Source: Dactylosporangium sp. (GTDB lineage Bacteria; Actinomycetota; Actinomycetes; Mycobacteriales; Micromonosporaceae). From it: a stretch of DNA of 39,272 nt. Below, piece by piece: positions 1-6,917 of this stretch (the stretch's first letter is position 1; each line of letters opens with the position of its first letter). Made by a program: the position numbers and the translations under genes. The stretch lies in contig JAOPWA010000123.1 in assembly GCA_025965915.1 (NCBI GenBank), forward strand, positions 1 through 39,272, given 5' to 3'. The notes below the pieces were generated by a model. It made no database searches, was not told the origin of the DNA, and saw nothing but the letters and a program-made list of their open reading frames with translations.

Positions 1-1
1 G

Positions 2-124
2 CACGGACCCGCCGGTGAGTACATGATGATCACCGGCGTCCGCCAGCACGGATCGACGCTGTGGCTGGGCAGCCTGACCGAGAACGCCGTCGCGCGGGTG
101 AGCTTGGACGCGGCCGCGGGTTAG
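2..124 (+). CDS. C-terminal end of an SMP-30/strictosidine-synthase-like beta-propeller protein (partial)
   Basis: An open frame enters from the left edge and ends at TAG 122-124, giving 40 residues. The stretch TGVRQHGSTLWLGSLTE, followed by AVARV, resembles the last propeller strand of SMP-30/gluconolactonase and strictosidine-synthase-like proteins, whose C-termini often read TGVrE...lylGSLtepavar. Members are calcium-dependent lactonases or related hydrolases. Too little is present to name the substrate. The stop codon overlaps the -35 element proposed for the next gene. Family assignment rests only on this short tail. Confidence 0.55.
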   Translation, partial: HGPAGEYMMITGVRQHGSTLWLGSLTENAVARVSLDAAAG

Positions 125-143
125 CGCACCGGGCGCTGGGTAC
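119..143 (+). promoter_or_regulatory. Sigma-B-type promoter candidate for the hemerythrin gene
   Basis: GGTT (119-122), a 15-base spacer and GGGTAC (138-143) fit GNNT-N14-16-GGGTAY, the consensus of Streptomyces sigma-B-like stress sigma factors. Transcription would begin near 150, 26 bases before the GTG start. It is one of eight such matches in the first 14 kb. Confidence 0.5.
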
Positions 144-175
144 CGGGGCGGTGACCCAGCTACCGGGAGGGCGCT

Positions 176-739
176 GTGACCACACCTCAGGAGCGCAGCG
201 AAGACCTCGTGGACGTTCTCATCCACGACCACCGCGGGATCGAGGAGATGTTCGGGGACGTGGCGACCGAACCCGGCGCGGAGCAACGCCGCCGGCTGGC
301 CAACGCGATCGTGGCTGAACTGGTCCGTCACACCGTCGCGGAGGAGCAGTACCTGTACCCGACGGTGCGCAGGGTGCTCCCCGAAGGTGACCGGATCGCC
401 GACCACGAGATCCACGATCATTCCGAGGCAGAGGCGGACATGAAGCGGCTGGAGGGTCTCGACGCGACCGACCCGGACTTCGAGTTCGTGCTCACCAGGC
501 TGATGACCGAGATGCGCCAGCACATGCTCGAAGAAGAGGTCGACCTCTTCCCCCGACTGCGGGTGGCGGCCGACCCGGACGAGCTGCGGGAGTTGGCCCG
601 CAAGGCGCAGCAGGTCAAGAAGTTCGCGCCGACCCGACCGCACCCGGGCGCACCCGATCGCCCGCCGGCCAACAAGCTGCTCACGCCGGCCCTCGGCCTC
701 GTCGACCGGATCCGGGACGCGCTGAGCCGGCGCACGTAA
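176..739 (+). CDS. Hemerythrin-like HHE-domain protein
   Basis: This 187-residue protein should form a four-helix bundle with a non-haem di-iron site binding O2 or a related ligand. The expected ligand pattern is visible: HDHRGIEEMF near residue 17, HTVAEEQYLYP near 52, HDHSEAEADM near 80 and HMLEEEVDLFP near 116. The tail beyond about residue 140 is basic and proline-rich, as is common in actinobacterial members. The GTG start at 176 is supported by GGGAGG at 165-170. A sigma-B-like promoter lies upstream, which fits a stress or oxygen-related role, but the physiological ligand is unknown. The stop codon lies inside a 26-bp tandem duplication. Confidence 0.9.
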   Translation: MTTPQERSEDLVDVLIHDHRGIEEMFGDVATEPGAEQRRRLANAIVAELVRHTVAEEQYLYPTVRRVLPEGDRIADHEIHDHSEAEADMKRLEGLDATDPDFEFVLTRLMTEMRQHMLEEEVDLFPRLRVAADPDELRELARKAQQVKKFAPTRPHPGAPDRPPANKLLTPALGLVDRIRDALSRRT

Positions 740-768
740 ACGACGCGCTGAGTCGGCGCACGTAAACG
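717..768 (+). repeat. 26-bp tandem duplication across the hemerythrin stop codon
   Basis: Units 717-742 and 743-768 differ at one base (c/t). The first copy contains the last codons and TAA stop of the hemerythrin gene. The second repeats them downstream, ending just before the converging beta-helix gene stops at 772. Confidence 0.95.
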
Positions 769-771
769 GGG

Positions 772-2829
772 TCAGCCGGTGTACAGGGGAACGGCGCGGC
801 CATCGCCCCGCCAGTATGTCTGCTGCCTGGGCAGATCCTTGCTGGTCTCGCCCTGCCGCTGGCGGACCAGGACCTGGTAGACGCCGTAACCAGGCCCCAT
901 GGTTGCGAACGACAGCGCCATTGAGGCGCTGTCGACGCATTCGAAGGCCACGGCATCCCCGCTCGGCGCCTCGTACACCGCGCCGCCGAGCACCTCGGTG
1001 CGGCCGCCGCGCTCGGCGCGCAACAGCGGCCCGCTCCGCTCGGTCTCAAGGCCCAGCATCCACACCGTTGCCCCGGCGTTGACCAGCAGCGGAGAACGAT
1101 TCTCGGTTTCGCTGCCTCGGTCGAGGTGGTTGAACTGGCGCGCCCACACCTGTTGCGGCTGGTCGAACTGCCAACCGGCGGCGGATACGTTCTCCAGGTA
1201 CAGCGGACCGGCCCCGGCGTGGGCCTGGTAGCTGGTCTTGACGTCGCCGCAGTCGACGTCCTTCAACACCAGCGGGCGGCCGGTGTGCTGGGCGAACCCG
1301 ATCAGGCCGGCGGCCGGTGAGGTGGTCCTGGAGGTGCGGGTGATGGTCAGGCCCGAGACCGTGACGTCGCGGGCGGTGCCGTCGTCGACCTGGATGACGG
1401 CGGCCGGGGCGTTGCCGTCTTTGAACGCCGTCCCGCCTGCGACCAGCGTGGACCCGAAGCCGGCCAGCTGCCGTACAGCGCCCTTGATGTGCAGCGTCTT
1501 CGAGATCACGTACCGGCCGGTCGGGAGGTAGACGACGGGCTTGCCGGTGTCCAGGGCCTTCTGGATCGCGGCGGTGTCGTCCTCGCCGTCGTCGGGCTTC
1601 GCGCCGTACGCCGTGGCGCTGACCCAGTCCGTCGGCTGCGCGGCGAGGAAGTCGGGTGTCTCGCGTACCGGGAGATCGACGGCGGGACTCTGCGTCTCGG
1701 GGAACGGTGCGAACGGGGTCTTCGACACGTACTGGGTCAGCTCGTTACCGGTGATGATCCGTCCGCCCTGGGTAACCGCCGACCGGTATCCGGCGGTGCG
1801 CACCCGGCGGGTCATCAGTTCGCCGTTGCTCTGGATCGCGCTGAAGTCGGTGGTGCCGCCGGTCAGCTTCGCGTCGATCAGGGAGACGAAGCCGACACGG
1901 TCGCCGCTGCGTATCGCGGGCACCGTGTTGACGCTGGTCAGATCTCGGATGGCGAGGATGTTGCCGCTGTTGTCGAGTCCGGCGATCTTCTGCTCGGACA
2001 GGCTGAGGTGCTCGAGCGTGAGCCCGTGCTGTCCCTGCGCGACCCTGATGCCGTAGTCGAAGCCCTTCACGACCAGTCGGGAGATCAGGGCCGGCCCGGG
2101 CAGGCCACGGGTAATGGACAGGCCGGTGGCGCCGTGGCCGGTGATCGTGAGCCGCCGGATCGACGCGACGGTGCTTCCGGTGTAGTCGATGCCGGTGGCG
2201 CCCGGGTTGGCGCCGGTGTCGACGGTGAAGTTCTCCAGTTGGTTGCCGTACCCGCTGGCTTCGCCGGGGCGGCCGACCCCGTCGATGCTGGCGGCGCCCG
2301 TCCGCAGGAGTGGTCGTGGACTCCAGTGGTCGCCGAAGCCGGCGGCGCGGTCTTTCAGCCTGATGACCGTGCTGTTGCGCTGCTCGCCGACGATTCGCAG
2401 GCCGGACTGCCAGCGCCCGGCCTTGTCCCGCGCTTCCAGGGCCTTGCTGACGAGGTACGTGCCGGCGGGCAGGTACAGCGTGCGGCCGGGATTCTCGGTG
2501 ATCGCCTTCTGTAGCGCGGCCGTGTCATCGGTGCTGCCGTCGCCCTTGGCCTGGTAGGTGACCTTGACGTTGACCACCGCCTCGGCCGGGAAGAGCAGCC
2601 GGGGATTATCCAGCGTGGGGTCGCCGGTGGACGTCGGGTCGGGGGCCGGCGCGGCGGGCGCGGGGGCCGCCGGAGTGTTGACCACGTGTGCCGGCGGGTT
2701 CGCCGCGGCCTGGCTCTCCGGCCGGACGCCGACACCGGCGGTTAACGCCACCGCCAGCCCGCCTACCAGGCTCAACACGGTCAGTGCGGCCGTTGCCACC
2801 GTCTCCGACGATGGTTGATTCTTGGTCAT
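772..2829 (-). CDS. Exported right-handed beta-helix protein (pectate-lyase-3/GH55-like)
   Basis: The 685-residue product starts at ATG 2829. An N-terminal hydrophobic stretch (residues about 12-33) should act as a signal peptide or membrane anchor, followed by an Ala/Pro linker (about 40-68). Two copies of the pectate-lyase-3 entry motif follow: GDGSTDDTAALQKAI near residue 96 with LYLPAGTYLVSK, and DDGEDDTAAIQKAL near 415 with VYLPTGRYVISK. Twin beta-helix modules of this kind occur in GH55 exo-beta-1,3-glucanases and in surface polysaccharide-binding or -cleaving proteins. No catalytic residue can be assigned by eye. The gene converges with the hemerythrin gene. An extracellular glycan role is inferred. 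Confidence 0.8.
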   Translation of the reverse strand: MTKNQPSSETVATAALTVLSLVGGLAVALTAGVGVRPESQAAANPPAHVVNTPAAPAPAAPAPDPTSTGDPTLDNPRLLFPAEAVVNVKVTYQAKGDGSTDDTAALQKAITENPGRTLYLPAGTYLVSKALEARDKAGRWQSGLRIVGEQRNSTVIRLKDRAAGFGDHWSPRPLLRTGAASIDGVGRPGEASGYGNQLENFTVDTGANPGATGIDYTGSTVASIRRLTITGHGATGLSITRGLPGPALISRLVVKGFDYGIRVAQGQHGLTLEHLSLSEQKIAGLDNSGNILAIRDLTSVNTVPAIRSGDRVGFVSLIDAKLTGGTTDFSAIQSNGELMTRRVRTAGYRSAVTQGGRIITGNELTQYVSKTPFAPFPETQSPAVDLPVRETPDFLAAQPTDWVSATAYGAKPDDGEDDTAAIQKALDTGKPVVYLPTGRYVISKTLHIKGAVRQLAGFGSTLVAGGTAFKDGNAPAAVIQVDDGTARDVTVSGLTITRTSRTTSPAAGLIGFAQHTGRPLVLKDVDCGDVKTSYQAHAGAGPLYLENVSAAGWQFDQPQQVWARQFNHLDRGSETENRSPLLVNAGATVWMLGLETERSGPLLRAERGGRTEVLGGAVYEAPSGDAVAFECVDSASMALSFATMGPGYGVYQVLVRQRQGETSKDLPRQQTYWRGDGRAVPLYTG

Positions 2830-2981
2830 ACGCTCCCTCGGGCGAACCGGTGGCAGGCGGCATCACCTTACTCAACCGTCGATGGACTTCACACCCCGCG
2901 TGGTGGGGTCAGTTAACCGGCTCACCTGGTGTTTTGGATGAAATCTTGAAATATCGGGCACCGAGGTATGGTCCGGACCCC

Positions 2982-3104
2982 GTGGACCTGATGTGGCGCC
3001 GCGACGGCTCGTCGTTTCGCAGCGAGTACACCTGCGTCCCGATCTTCGGTCCCACCGGGATCGTGGGCGTCGTGGTCACGTTCACCGACATCAGCTCGGC
3101 CTGA
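2982..3104 (+). pseudogene. Remnant of a PAS sensor domain (C-terminal part)
   Basis: The frame ending at TGA 3102-3104 encodes a segment with MWRRDGSSFRSEYTCVPI and then GIVGVVVTFTDIS. This is the last third of a PAS domain (typical form: rDG..fpveyt..Pi...G.ivGvVvtFtDIt). The helical first half of the fold is absent and no ribosome-binding site precedes a plausible start; the only nearby ATG is at 2991. It lies in an otherwise gene-free stretch between the beta-helix gene (start 2829) and the next gene (3158). I read it as the decayed end of a PAS-containing kinase or phosphatase. A 38-41-residue expressed peptide cannot be excluded. Confidence 0.6.
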
Positions 3105-3157
3105 CCCTGGCGTGATCGACGGACAGGGTGGGGGAGCGGGGCGGTACGCTCGCATGC

Positions 3158-3577
3158 GTGGCCCGGTTCCTGACGCCCTCGTGGCTGGTGCGTCACCTGC
3201 TGATGTTGATGCTGGTCACCGCGTTTCTCGTGCTCGGCTGGTGGCAGGTCGGCCGGGCCCGCGGCGGCAACACGCTCAGCTTCGGGTACGCGCTCGAGTG
3301 GCCGCTGTTCGCGGGCTTCGTCGTGTTCGTGTGGATCAAGGAGATCCGCGCTGAGCTGCGAAAGGGCCAGCCCGTTCCCGAGCAGGTCCCGAGGGTGACG
3401 GTCCCGGAGGAACTGGCCGGGCAGCCGGGGTACGTTCCGTTCCGGGCCGCCCCGGTATGGCGGGCGCCGGGGGCCGATGACGGCGACCCGGATCTCGTGG
3501 CGTACAACCGGTACCTGGAATGGCTGGCCGCCAACCCCGGTCGCCGGCCCAGCGAATATCCCCGATCGGAAGGATGA
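3158..3577 (+). CDS. Small membrane protein with two hydrophobic segments, upstream partner of a DUF3817 gene
   Basis: Starting from GTG 3158 the product is 139 residues and begins MARFLTPSW. Hydrophobic segments lie at about residues 9-26 (ending LVLGWWQVG) and 39-57 (WPLFAGFVVFVWIKE). A basic and then proline-rich cytoplasmic tail follows, ending in a YNRYLEWL motif. I recall such proteins as conserved, uncharacterised partners of DUF3817 genes in Micromonosporaceae and other actinobacteria. An upstream in-frame GTG at 3128 is less likely. CGGACA (3120-3125), N19 and TACGCT (3145-3150) would place transcription at or next to 3158, implying a leaderless message. Its stop overlaps the next start (ATGA, 3574-3577). 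Function unknown. Confidence 0.75.
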   Translation: MARFLTPSWLVRHLLMLMLVTAFLVLGWWQVGRARGGNTLSFGYALEWPLFAGFVVFVWIKEIRAELRKGQPVPEQVPRVTVPEELAGQPGYVPFRAAPVWRAPGADDGDPDLVAYNRYLEWLAANPGRRPSEYPRSEG

Positions 3578-3921
3578 CCGGCGTGCAGTCCGCTCTCACC
3601 CGCTACCGCGTTGCCGCGTATGTCGTCGGGGTCTTCCTGCTGATCCTCACGCTGGTGGCGATGCCGCTGGAGTACATCGCCCATGACAAGACCATGGTCG
3701 CCGTCGTGGGGCCGATCCACGGCTTCCTCTACATGGTGTACCTGGTCGTCGCGTTCGACCTGTCGATGCGTGCCCGCTGGCCGTTCAAGTACACACTGGC
3801 GGTCCTGCTCGCGGGTACGATCCCGTTCCTGTCGTTCGTCGCGGAGCGCAAGGTCACCCACCGGGTGCGTGCCGCCCTGGCCGCGGCGGGAGCGGAGCCG
3901 GTCAGATCAGCCGCGAGATAG
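3574..3921 (+). CDS. DUF3817 family membrane protein
   Basis: The 115-residue product has three hydrophobic segments: YVVGVFLLILTLVAMPL, then a region around GPIHGFLYMVYLVVAFDL, then a segment ending LLAGTIPFLSF and the basic ER-RKV tail. The GPIHGFLYMVY core is the family signature. No biochemical role is known. ATG 3574 overlaps the upstream stop (ATGA), so the pair is translationally coupled. However, GGAAGG at 3568-3573 abuts this ATG, and GTG 3583 nine bases downstream is better spaced, so the true start may be 3583. The 3' end overlaps the converging anti-sigma kinase gene by 20 bp. Confidence 0.85.
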   Translation: MTGVQSALTRYRVAAYVVGVFLLILTLVAMPLEYIAHDKTMVAVVGPIHGFLYMVYLVVAFDLSMRARWPFKYTLAVLLAGTIPFLSFVAERKVTHRVRAALAAAGAEPVRSAAR

Positions 3922-4336
3922 GCGACTGGGGCTCCCACTCGAGTTTCTTCTCGAAGTGCATGATCGTGCCGCGCTTCGGGTGATGCGCCAGCCGGACGTT
4001 CTCCGTCAGCATGCGGATCAGGTGCAGCCCACGGCCCTCTTCGGCGTTGGGGTGCGGCATCGACGCCTGTAGCGTCTCCTCGTCGTAGCCGCGGCCACTG
4101 TCGATGACGTCGATGCTGCAGGTGCTGCCTTCGATCGCGATGGTCACTTCGTATTCGTCTGAGTACGCCGCGTGCTGCACGACGTTGGCGCAGGCCTCCG
4201 TCAGTGCCAGTTCCACGTCGTAACGGATGTCTTCGACGACGCTCAGAGCCTGGAGCGCCGAGCGCACGACCCGGCGGCTGATCGCAACGCTCGACGTGTC
4301 TCTCGGCAAGCAAAGCTTGACGGTCACCTGCACCAT
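3902..4336 (-). CDS. RsbW-type serine kinase/anti-sigma factor (HATPase_c_2)
   Basis: The 144-residue protein has the GHKL ATP-binding fold of anti-sigma factors: N-box ELALTEACANVVQHA (Glu and Asn present), G1 box DVIDSGRGYDE and G2 box EEGRGLHLI. Such proteins bind a sigma factor and release it when a dephosphorylated STAS antagonist takes its place; they phosphorylate that antagonist on Ser/Thr. A STAS protein of that kind is encoded at 6437-6802. ATG 4336 is preferred over GTG 4360 because GAGGGG lies 4-5 bases upstream. The sigma factor itself is not encoded nearby, so the pairing is inferred. Confidence 0.85.
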   Translation of the reverse strand: MVQVTVKLCLPRDTSSVAISRRVVRSALQALSVVEDIRYDVELALTEACANVVQHAAYSDEYEVTIAIEGSTCSIDVIDSGRGYDEETLQASMPHPNAEEGRGLHLIRMLTENVRLAHHPKRGTIMHFEKKLEWEPQSPISRLI

Positions 4337-4417
4337 GTGGCCCCTCACGATCGGCCGCACATCCGCCGAGATCGGCCGACTGTGCGACAGAAGAGGATAA
4401 TTGCCGTTACGCTACAC

Positions 4418-4465
4418 TGTTCTGTCCAGTAATGCCCTCTGTGTTCTGTCCAGTAATGCCCTCTG
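4418..4465. repeat. Perfect 24-bp tandem duplication
   Basis: Two identical 24-base units, 4418-4441 and 4442-4465, each starting tgttctgtccag. They lie about 80 bp upstream of the anti-sigma kinase start on the - strand. The identity of the copies suggests a recent slippage or duplication event. Confidence 0.97.
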
Positions 4466-4641
4466 GTAGTCATCGACAAACCGGAGGAAGGGGCGGTCAC
4501 GGGGTGCGGGGGCGGTCGCGGGACATCGCCACCCGGAACTTCTAAGCTCCGGCCGACGTCTCCCGATGGTTATCGCGCCGGACCCCACCACCCGCCGGAC
4601 CGCTCGCCGCCGGGCTGGGGTCCGGCTCCGACGCCACACCG

Positions 4642-4675
4642 TCGAGGACGTCACATCTTCGAGGACGTCGCACCT
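4642..4675. repeat. 17-bp tandem duplication, two mismatches
   Basis: Units 4642-4658 and 4659-4675 share tcgaggacgtc-cac-t with two differing bases. They end 10 bp before the stop of the SnoaL-like gene, i.e. in its 3' untranslated region. Confidence 0.85.
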
Positions 4676-4685
4676 ACGAGCGCGA

Positions 4686-5162
4686 TCAAAGCAGCGCGTC
4701 GGAGGTGTCGAACTCCTCGATCTCGCGGCCGCTCATGAAGGTCTCCTCGCTGACCGTGCCGCCCTCGTCGGAGTCGTAGTCCAGGGCGATCCGCCAGATA
4801 CCGTTGCGCTTGCGGCAGATCGTGTGGAAAAGCCCGTACCAGAGACGCTCGTCGGCATCGGGATAGGTCAGAGCGAGCCGGTAGACCCCGCGCTCGGACG
4901 AAGCGTCGTCGCCGGTGTGCCGCTCCAGAAAGCGGAACCGGATATCGAGCCGGCCCTCCTGCACCGCGACCCACTGGAACCACTCGCGAAGGCGCCCGGC
5001 GTACTCCTCGTAGCCGCCGACCCAACCGCCGTTGCCTTCCACCCGGATCACCTCCGGGGAGTGCAGCGCGATGAAGGCTTCCGCGTCGCCGTCCGCGTAC
5101 GCGGCGGAGAAGGGGATCCAGACGTCACGGTTGATCTGGGTGAGTAGGTCCGCATTCGCCAA
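4686..5162 (-). CDS. SnoaL/NTF2-like fold protein
   Basis: The 158-residue protein has the cone-shaped NTF2-like layout. An N-terminal helix (INRDVWIPFSAAYADGDAEAFI) is followed by the ALHSPEVIRVEG strand, a helix (YEEYAGRLREWFQ), and long strands ending in GIWRIALDYDSDEG. The family includes ketosteroid-isomerase-like enzymes and many non-catalytic binding proteins. No substrate can be assigned. The TTG start at 5162 is chosen because AAGGAG lies 7 bases upstream (plus-strand 5170-5175); the upstream in-frame GTG at 5195 has no such site. The neighbours give no clear functional link. Confidence 0.75.
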   Translation of the reverse strand: MANADLLTQINRDVWIPFSAAYADGDAEAFIALHSPEVIRVEGNGGWVGGYEEYAGRLREWFQWVAVQEGRLDIRFRFLERHTGDDASSERGVYRLALTYPDADERLWYGLFHTICRKRNGIWRIALDYDSDEGGTVSEETFMSGREIEEFDTSDALL

Positions 5163-5274
5163 CCGGTCGCTCCTTCTTGGGCGCCCCACCGACACTCGCG
5201 CCGTACGTTAACACCGTCCGGTGAGGACTGTTAAGGGGTCGTGCACCCGCACGCAACCCTCGAGTAGGGGTCCG

Positions 5275-5775
5275 TCATCGGCGGGGCAGCGCATGGAGCG
5301 TCACGTCCACCAGTTTGCCGTCGCGGATCTCGGCGGTCATGTACGTCGCGACCGGCTGGCGACGCCGGTCGGTCGGTGACCCGGGATTGAGTAGACGCAG
5401 GCCCCCGGGTGCGACGCTGTCCCACGGTATGTGGCTGTGGCCGAAGACGAGCACGTCGGCGTCGGGAAAGCGCTCGGCGCAGCGGCGCTCGCGGCCGGTT
5501 GCCGCGCCGGTCTCGTGGACCACGGCCAGCCGTAGCCCGGCCAACTCGACCCGGGCCACTTCCGGCAGCCGGGCGCGCAGCGGCGGGCCGTCGTTGTTGC
5601 CGTACACCCCGACGAGCCGAGCGGCGCGGGCCTGTAGCTGGTCGAGCAGCGTCACGTCGACCCAGTCGCCGGCGTGCACCACCGCGTCAGCCGCCTCGAT
5701 GGCGTGCCAGAGCGGCTCGGGAAGATCGCGGGCGCGCTTCGGGACGTGGGTGTCAGCGGTCAGCAGGATCCGCAT
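5275..5775 (-). CDS. YfcE/MJ0936-type metallophosphoesterase
   Basis: The 166-residue calcineurin-like phosphoesterase shows the full metal-binding set: TADTH at residues 6-10, HAGDW near 35, GNND near 59, VVHETG near 85 and FGHSH near 111-115. These ligands hold two divalent metals. Relatives hydrolyse phosphodiesters or phosphomonoesters in vitro, with poorly known natural substrates. The length matches the minimal single-domain family. ATG 5775 is the only sensible start. A 15-bp repeat separates it from the zinc-ribbon gene upstream, from which it may be co-transcribed. Confidence 0.85.
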   Translation of the reverse strand: MRILLTADTHVPKRARDLPEPLWHAIEAADAVVHAGDWVDVTLLDQLQARAARLVGVYGNNDGPPLRARLPEVARVELAGLRLAVVHETGAATGRERRCAERFPDADVLVFGHSHIPWDSVAPGGLRLLNPGSPTDRRRQPVATYMTAEIRDGKLVDVTLHALPRR

Positions 5776-5778
5776 GGC

Positions 5779-5823
5779 TTCTCATCGCGCTCGTTCTCAT
5801 CGCGCTCGTTCACATCGTGCTCA
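5779..5823. repeat. 15-bp tandem repeat, three copies
   Basis: Units 5779-5793 and 5794-5808 (ttctcatcgcgctcg) are identical. A degenerate third, 5809-5823, runs into the stop codon of the zinc-ribbon gene. The array fills the gap between two co-directional - strand genes. Confidence 0.9.
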
Positions 5824-6357
5824 GTACTGTTCACGCACGGCGCGCCACCGCGGGCCCATCCGGGTTCCGAGGTCCGCGAGGAACGCTTGCGACAGCTGTG
5901 GCCAGTTGTTGAACCGCACCGCGAGCTCACCGACCAGGTATCCGTCGGGCCACTCGCCGAGCGGGCGGACCGCGCTGCAGCCGGCGCAGCCGACCCGAGG
6001 CTCGTGGCCGTCCAGCCATGGTCGGATCAACGCTTCCAGGGTCGCCTCGGCCAGCTCGTGCCCGCAGTCCGGGCAGGCCGGGGCCTCGTGCGGTGAGGTG
6101 TCGCGGTAGAGCTCACGCTCGACGAGGATGTCGACGCCGTTGTTTGCGAGGGTGTAGTCGGTGCCGCCGAAGCCGGGAGCGGCGGCCGGCGCCTGCGGCC
6201 CGGGCAGGTAGGCGCTGGGCTGCCAGGCGCTGCCTCGCACCGGGTTGGGCACGATGACCCCGGTGTCGACGAGCCACCGGATGACGGCGTCGGCCCGATC
6301 GGCGGCCTCCAGCGCCCCGATCGACATCTCAACCACCGTGACGCATTCGTCACCCAC
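5821..6357 (-). CDS. Conserved hypothetical protein with zinc-ribbon-like Cys pairs
   Basis: The 178-residue protein is not one I can name. Its N-terminal part (IGALEAADRADAVIRWLVDTG) looks helical. The middle holds two CxxC pairs, CPDCGHEL near residue 94 and CAGCSAVRPLGEWP near 123, spaced like a zinc ribbon. The C-terminus (AVRFNNWPQLSQAFLADLGTRMG) is reminiscent of small actinobacterial proteins of unknown function. GTG 6357 is the longest start; ATG 6327 is an alternative and neither has a strong ribosome-binding site. A near-perfect 28-bp palindrome lies 26 bp upstream of the GTG. Confidence 0.65.
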   Translation of the reverse strand: MGDECVTVVEMSIGALEAADRADAVIRWLVDTGVIVPNPVRGSAWQPSAYLPGPQAPAAAPGFGGTDYTLANNGVDILVERELYRDTSPHEAPACPDCGHELAEATLEALIRPWLDGHEPRVGCAGCSAVRPLGEWPDGYLVGELAVRFNNWPQLSQAFLADLGTRMGPRWRAVREQY

Positions 6358-6382
6358 GGTGCACCAGCCTAGGTGACCTGCG

Positions 6383-6410
6383 GGTATTGAGCGACCCGTC
6401 GGTCAATACC
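6383..6410. promoter_or_regulatory. 28-bp near-perfect palindrome (operator or weak terminator)
   Basis: GGTATTGA (6383-6390) and TCAATACC (6403-6410) are exact inverted arms. The inner bases also pair (CGAC/GTCG) apart from one mismatch, so the whole element is almost symmetrical around 6396/6397. It lies between the STAS gene stop (6437) and the zinc-ribbon gene start (6357). No T-tract follows on either strand, which favours a protein-binding operator over a terminator. Confidence 0.55.
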
Positions 6411-6436
6411 GGCCTCCTTGATCGGTAAGGAGACTG

Positions 6437-6802
6437 TCAGGGGCCGACCACGACAAGGCCGCCCGCGTCGGCGCGACGTGCGGCGTCAACGGTCTGGTAT
6501 GCCGGGAACGCGTCGAGCAGGCCGACGACCGCCAGTACCCGCGCGACGTTGCGGGTGGGCGCGGCCAGCCGCAGATAACCACCCAAGGCAAGGCAGTCGT
6601 TGTTGGCGCGGATGAGGGTGCCGATACCCGTCGAGTCGCAGAAGACCAGGTCGGCGACGTCGACGATAAGCCGGGTGTGCCCGGCGTCGACCAGGCTGCG
6701 GATACGGTCCGCGAGTTCGCCGGCAGAGGCGAGGTCCAGCTCGCCGGTCAGTGAGACGACCGTCGGATCCGTGTCCTCCACGGTTGCGATGCTGAGATCC
6801 AT
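6437..6802 (-). CDS. STAS-domain anti-sigma factor antagonist (RsbV/SpoIIAA type)
   Basis: This 121-residue protein is a single STAS domain: the SLTGELDLASAGEL strand-helix start, then VDVADLVFCDSTGIGTLI. Ser in DSTG is the residue phosphorylated by RsbW-type kinases; the unphosphorylated form would pull the anti-sigma factor off its sigma factor. ATG 6802 is chosen because GGAAGGG lies 6 bases upstream; a longer frame to 6877 has no support. Likely partners in this window are the kinase at 3902-4336 and the kinase domain of the fusion at 7734-8507. Partner choice is inferred. Confidence 0.88.
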   Translation of the reverse strand: MDLSIATVEDTDPTVVSLTGELDLASAGELADRIRSLVDAGHTRLIVDVADLVFCDSTGIGTLIRANNDCLALGGYLRLAAPTRNVARVLAVVGLLDAFPAYQTVDAARRADAGGLVVVGP

Positions 6803-6883
6803 TGCTCGCCCTTCCGACGTGTTGGCGTGAGCATACGTGCCCCTGATGGGGGCAGGTTCAAGCGGCACGCTGGTCAAGGCTCA

Positions 6884-6915
6884 GCTCAGATGGGGTTCGG
6901 CTCAGATGGGGTTCA
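6884..6915. repeat. 16-bp tandem duplication
   Basis: Units 6884-6899 and 6900-6915 (gctcagatggggttc plus g or a) differ only in the last base. They end immediately before the stop of the GAF-ANTAR gene at 6918, in its 3' untranslated region. Confidence 0.93.
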
Positions 6916-6917
6916 GC

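Larger units (their letters stand above)
4337..4685. other. Gene-free 349-bp stretch upstream of the anti-sigma kinase
   Basis: No frame here looks like a protein. It contains two tandem duplications (4418-4465 and 4642-4675). An AT-richer patch near 4395-4410 could hold a - strand -10 (TATCCT on that strand) for the RsbW-type gene. No GGGTA-type or convincing CTCA-N16-GCCGAT promoter was found. No terminator hairpin was recognised after the SnoaL-like gene ending at 4686. Confidence 0.6.

Noticed and set aside
4369-4396. Possible CTCA-N16-GCCGAT promoter for the RsbW-type gene
   Set aside because: GCCGATCT is present on the - strand but the -35 position reads CCTC, not CTCA. Not convincing compared with the six exact sites.
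4412-4654. 80-codon - strand frame containing a repeated ALLDRT peptide
   Set aside because: The repeated peptide is just the translation of the 24-bp duplication. No ribosome site or family similarity.
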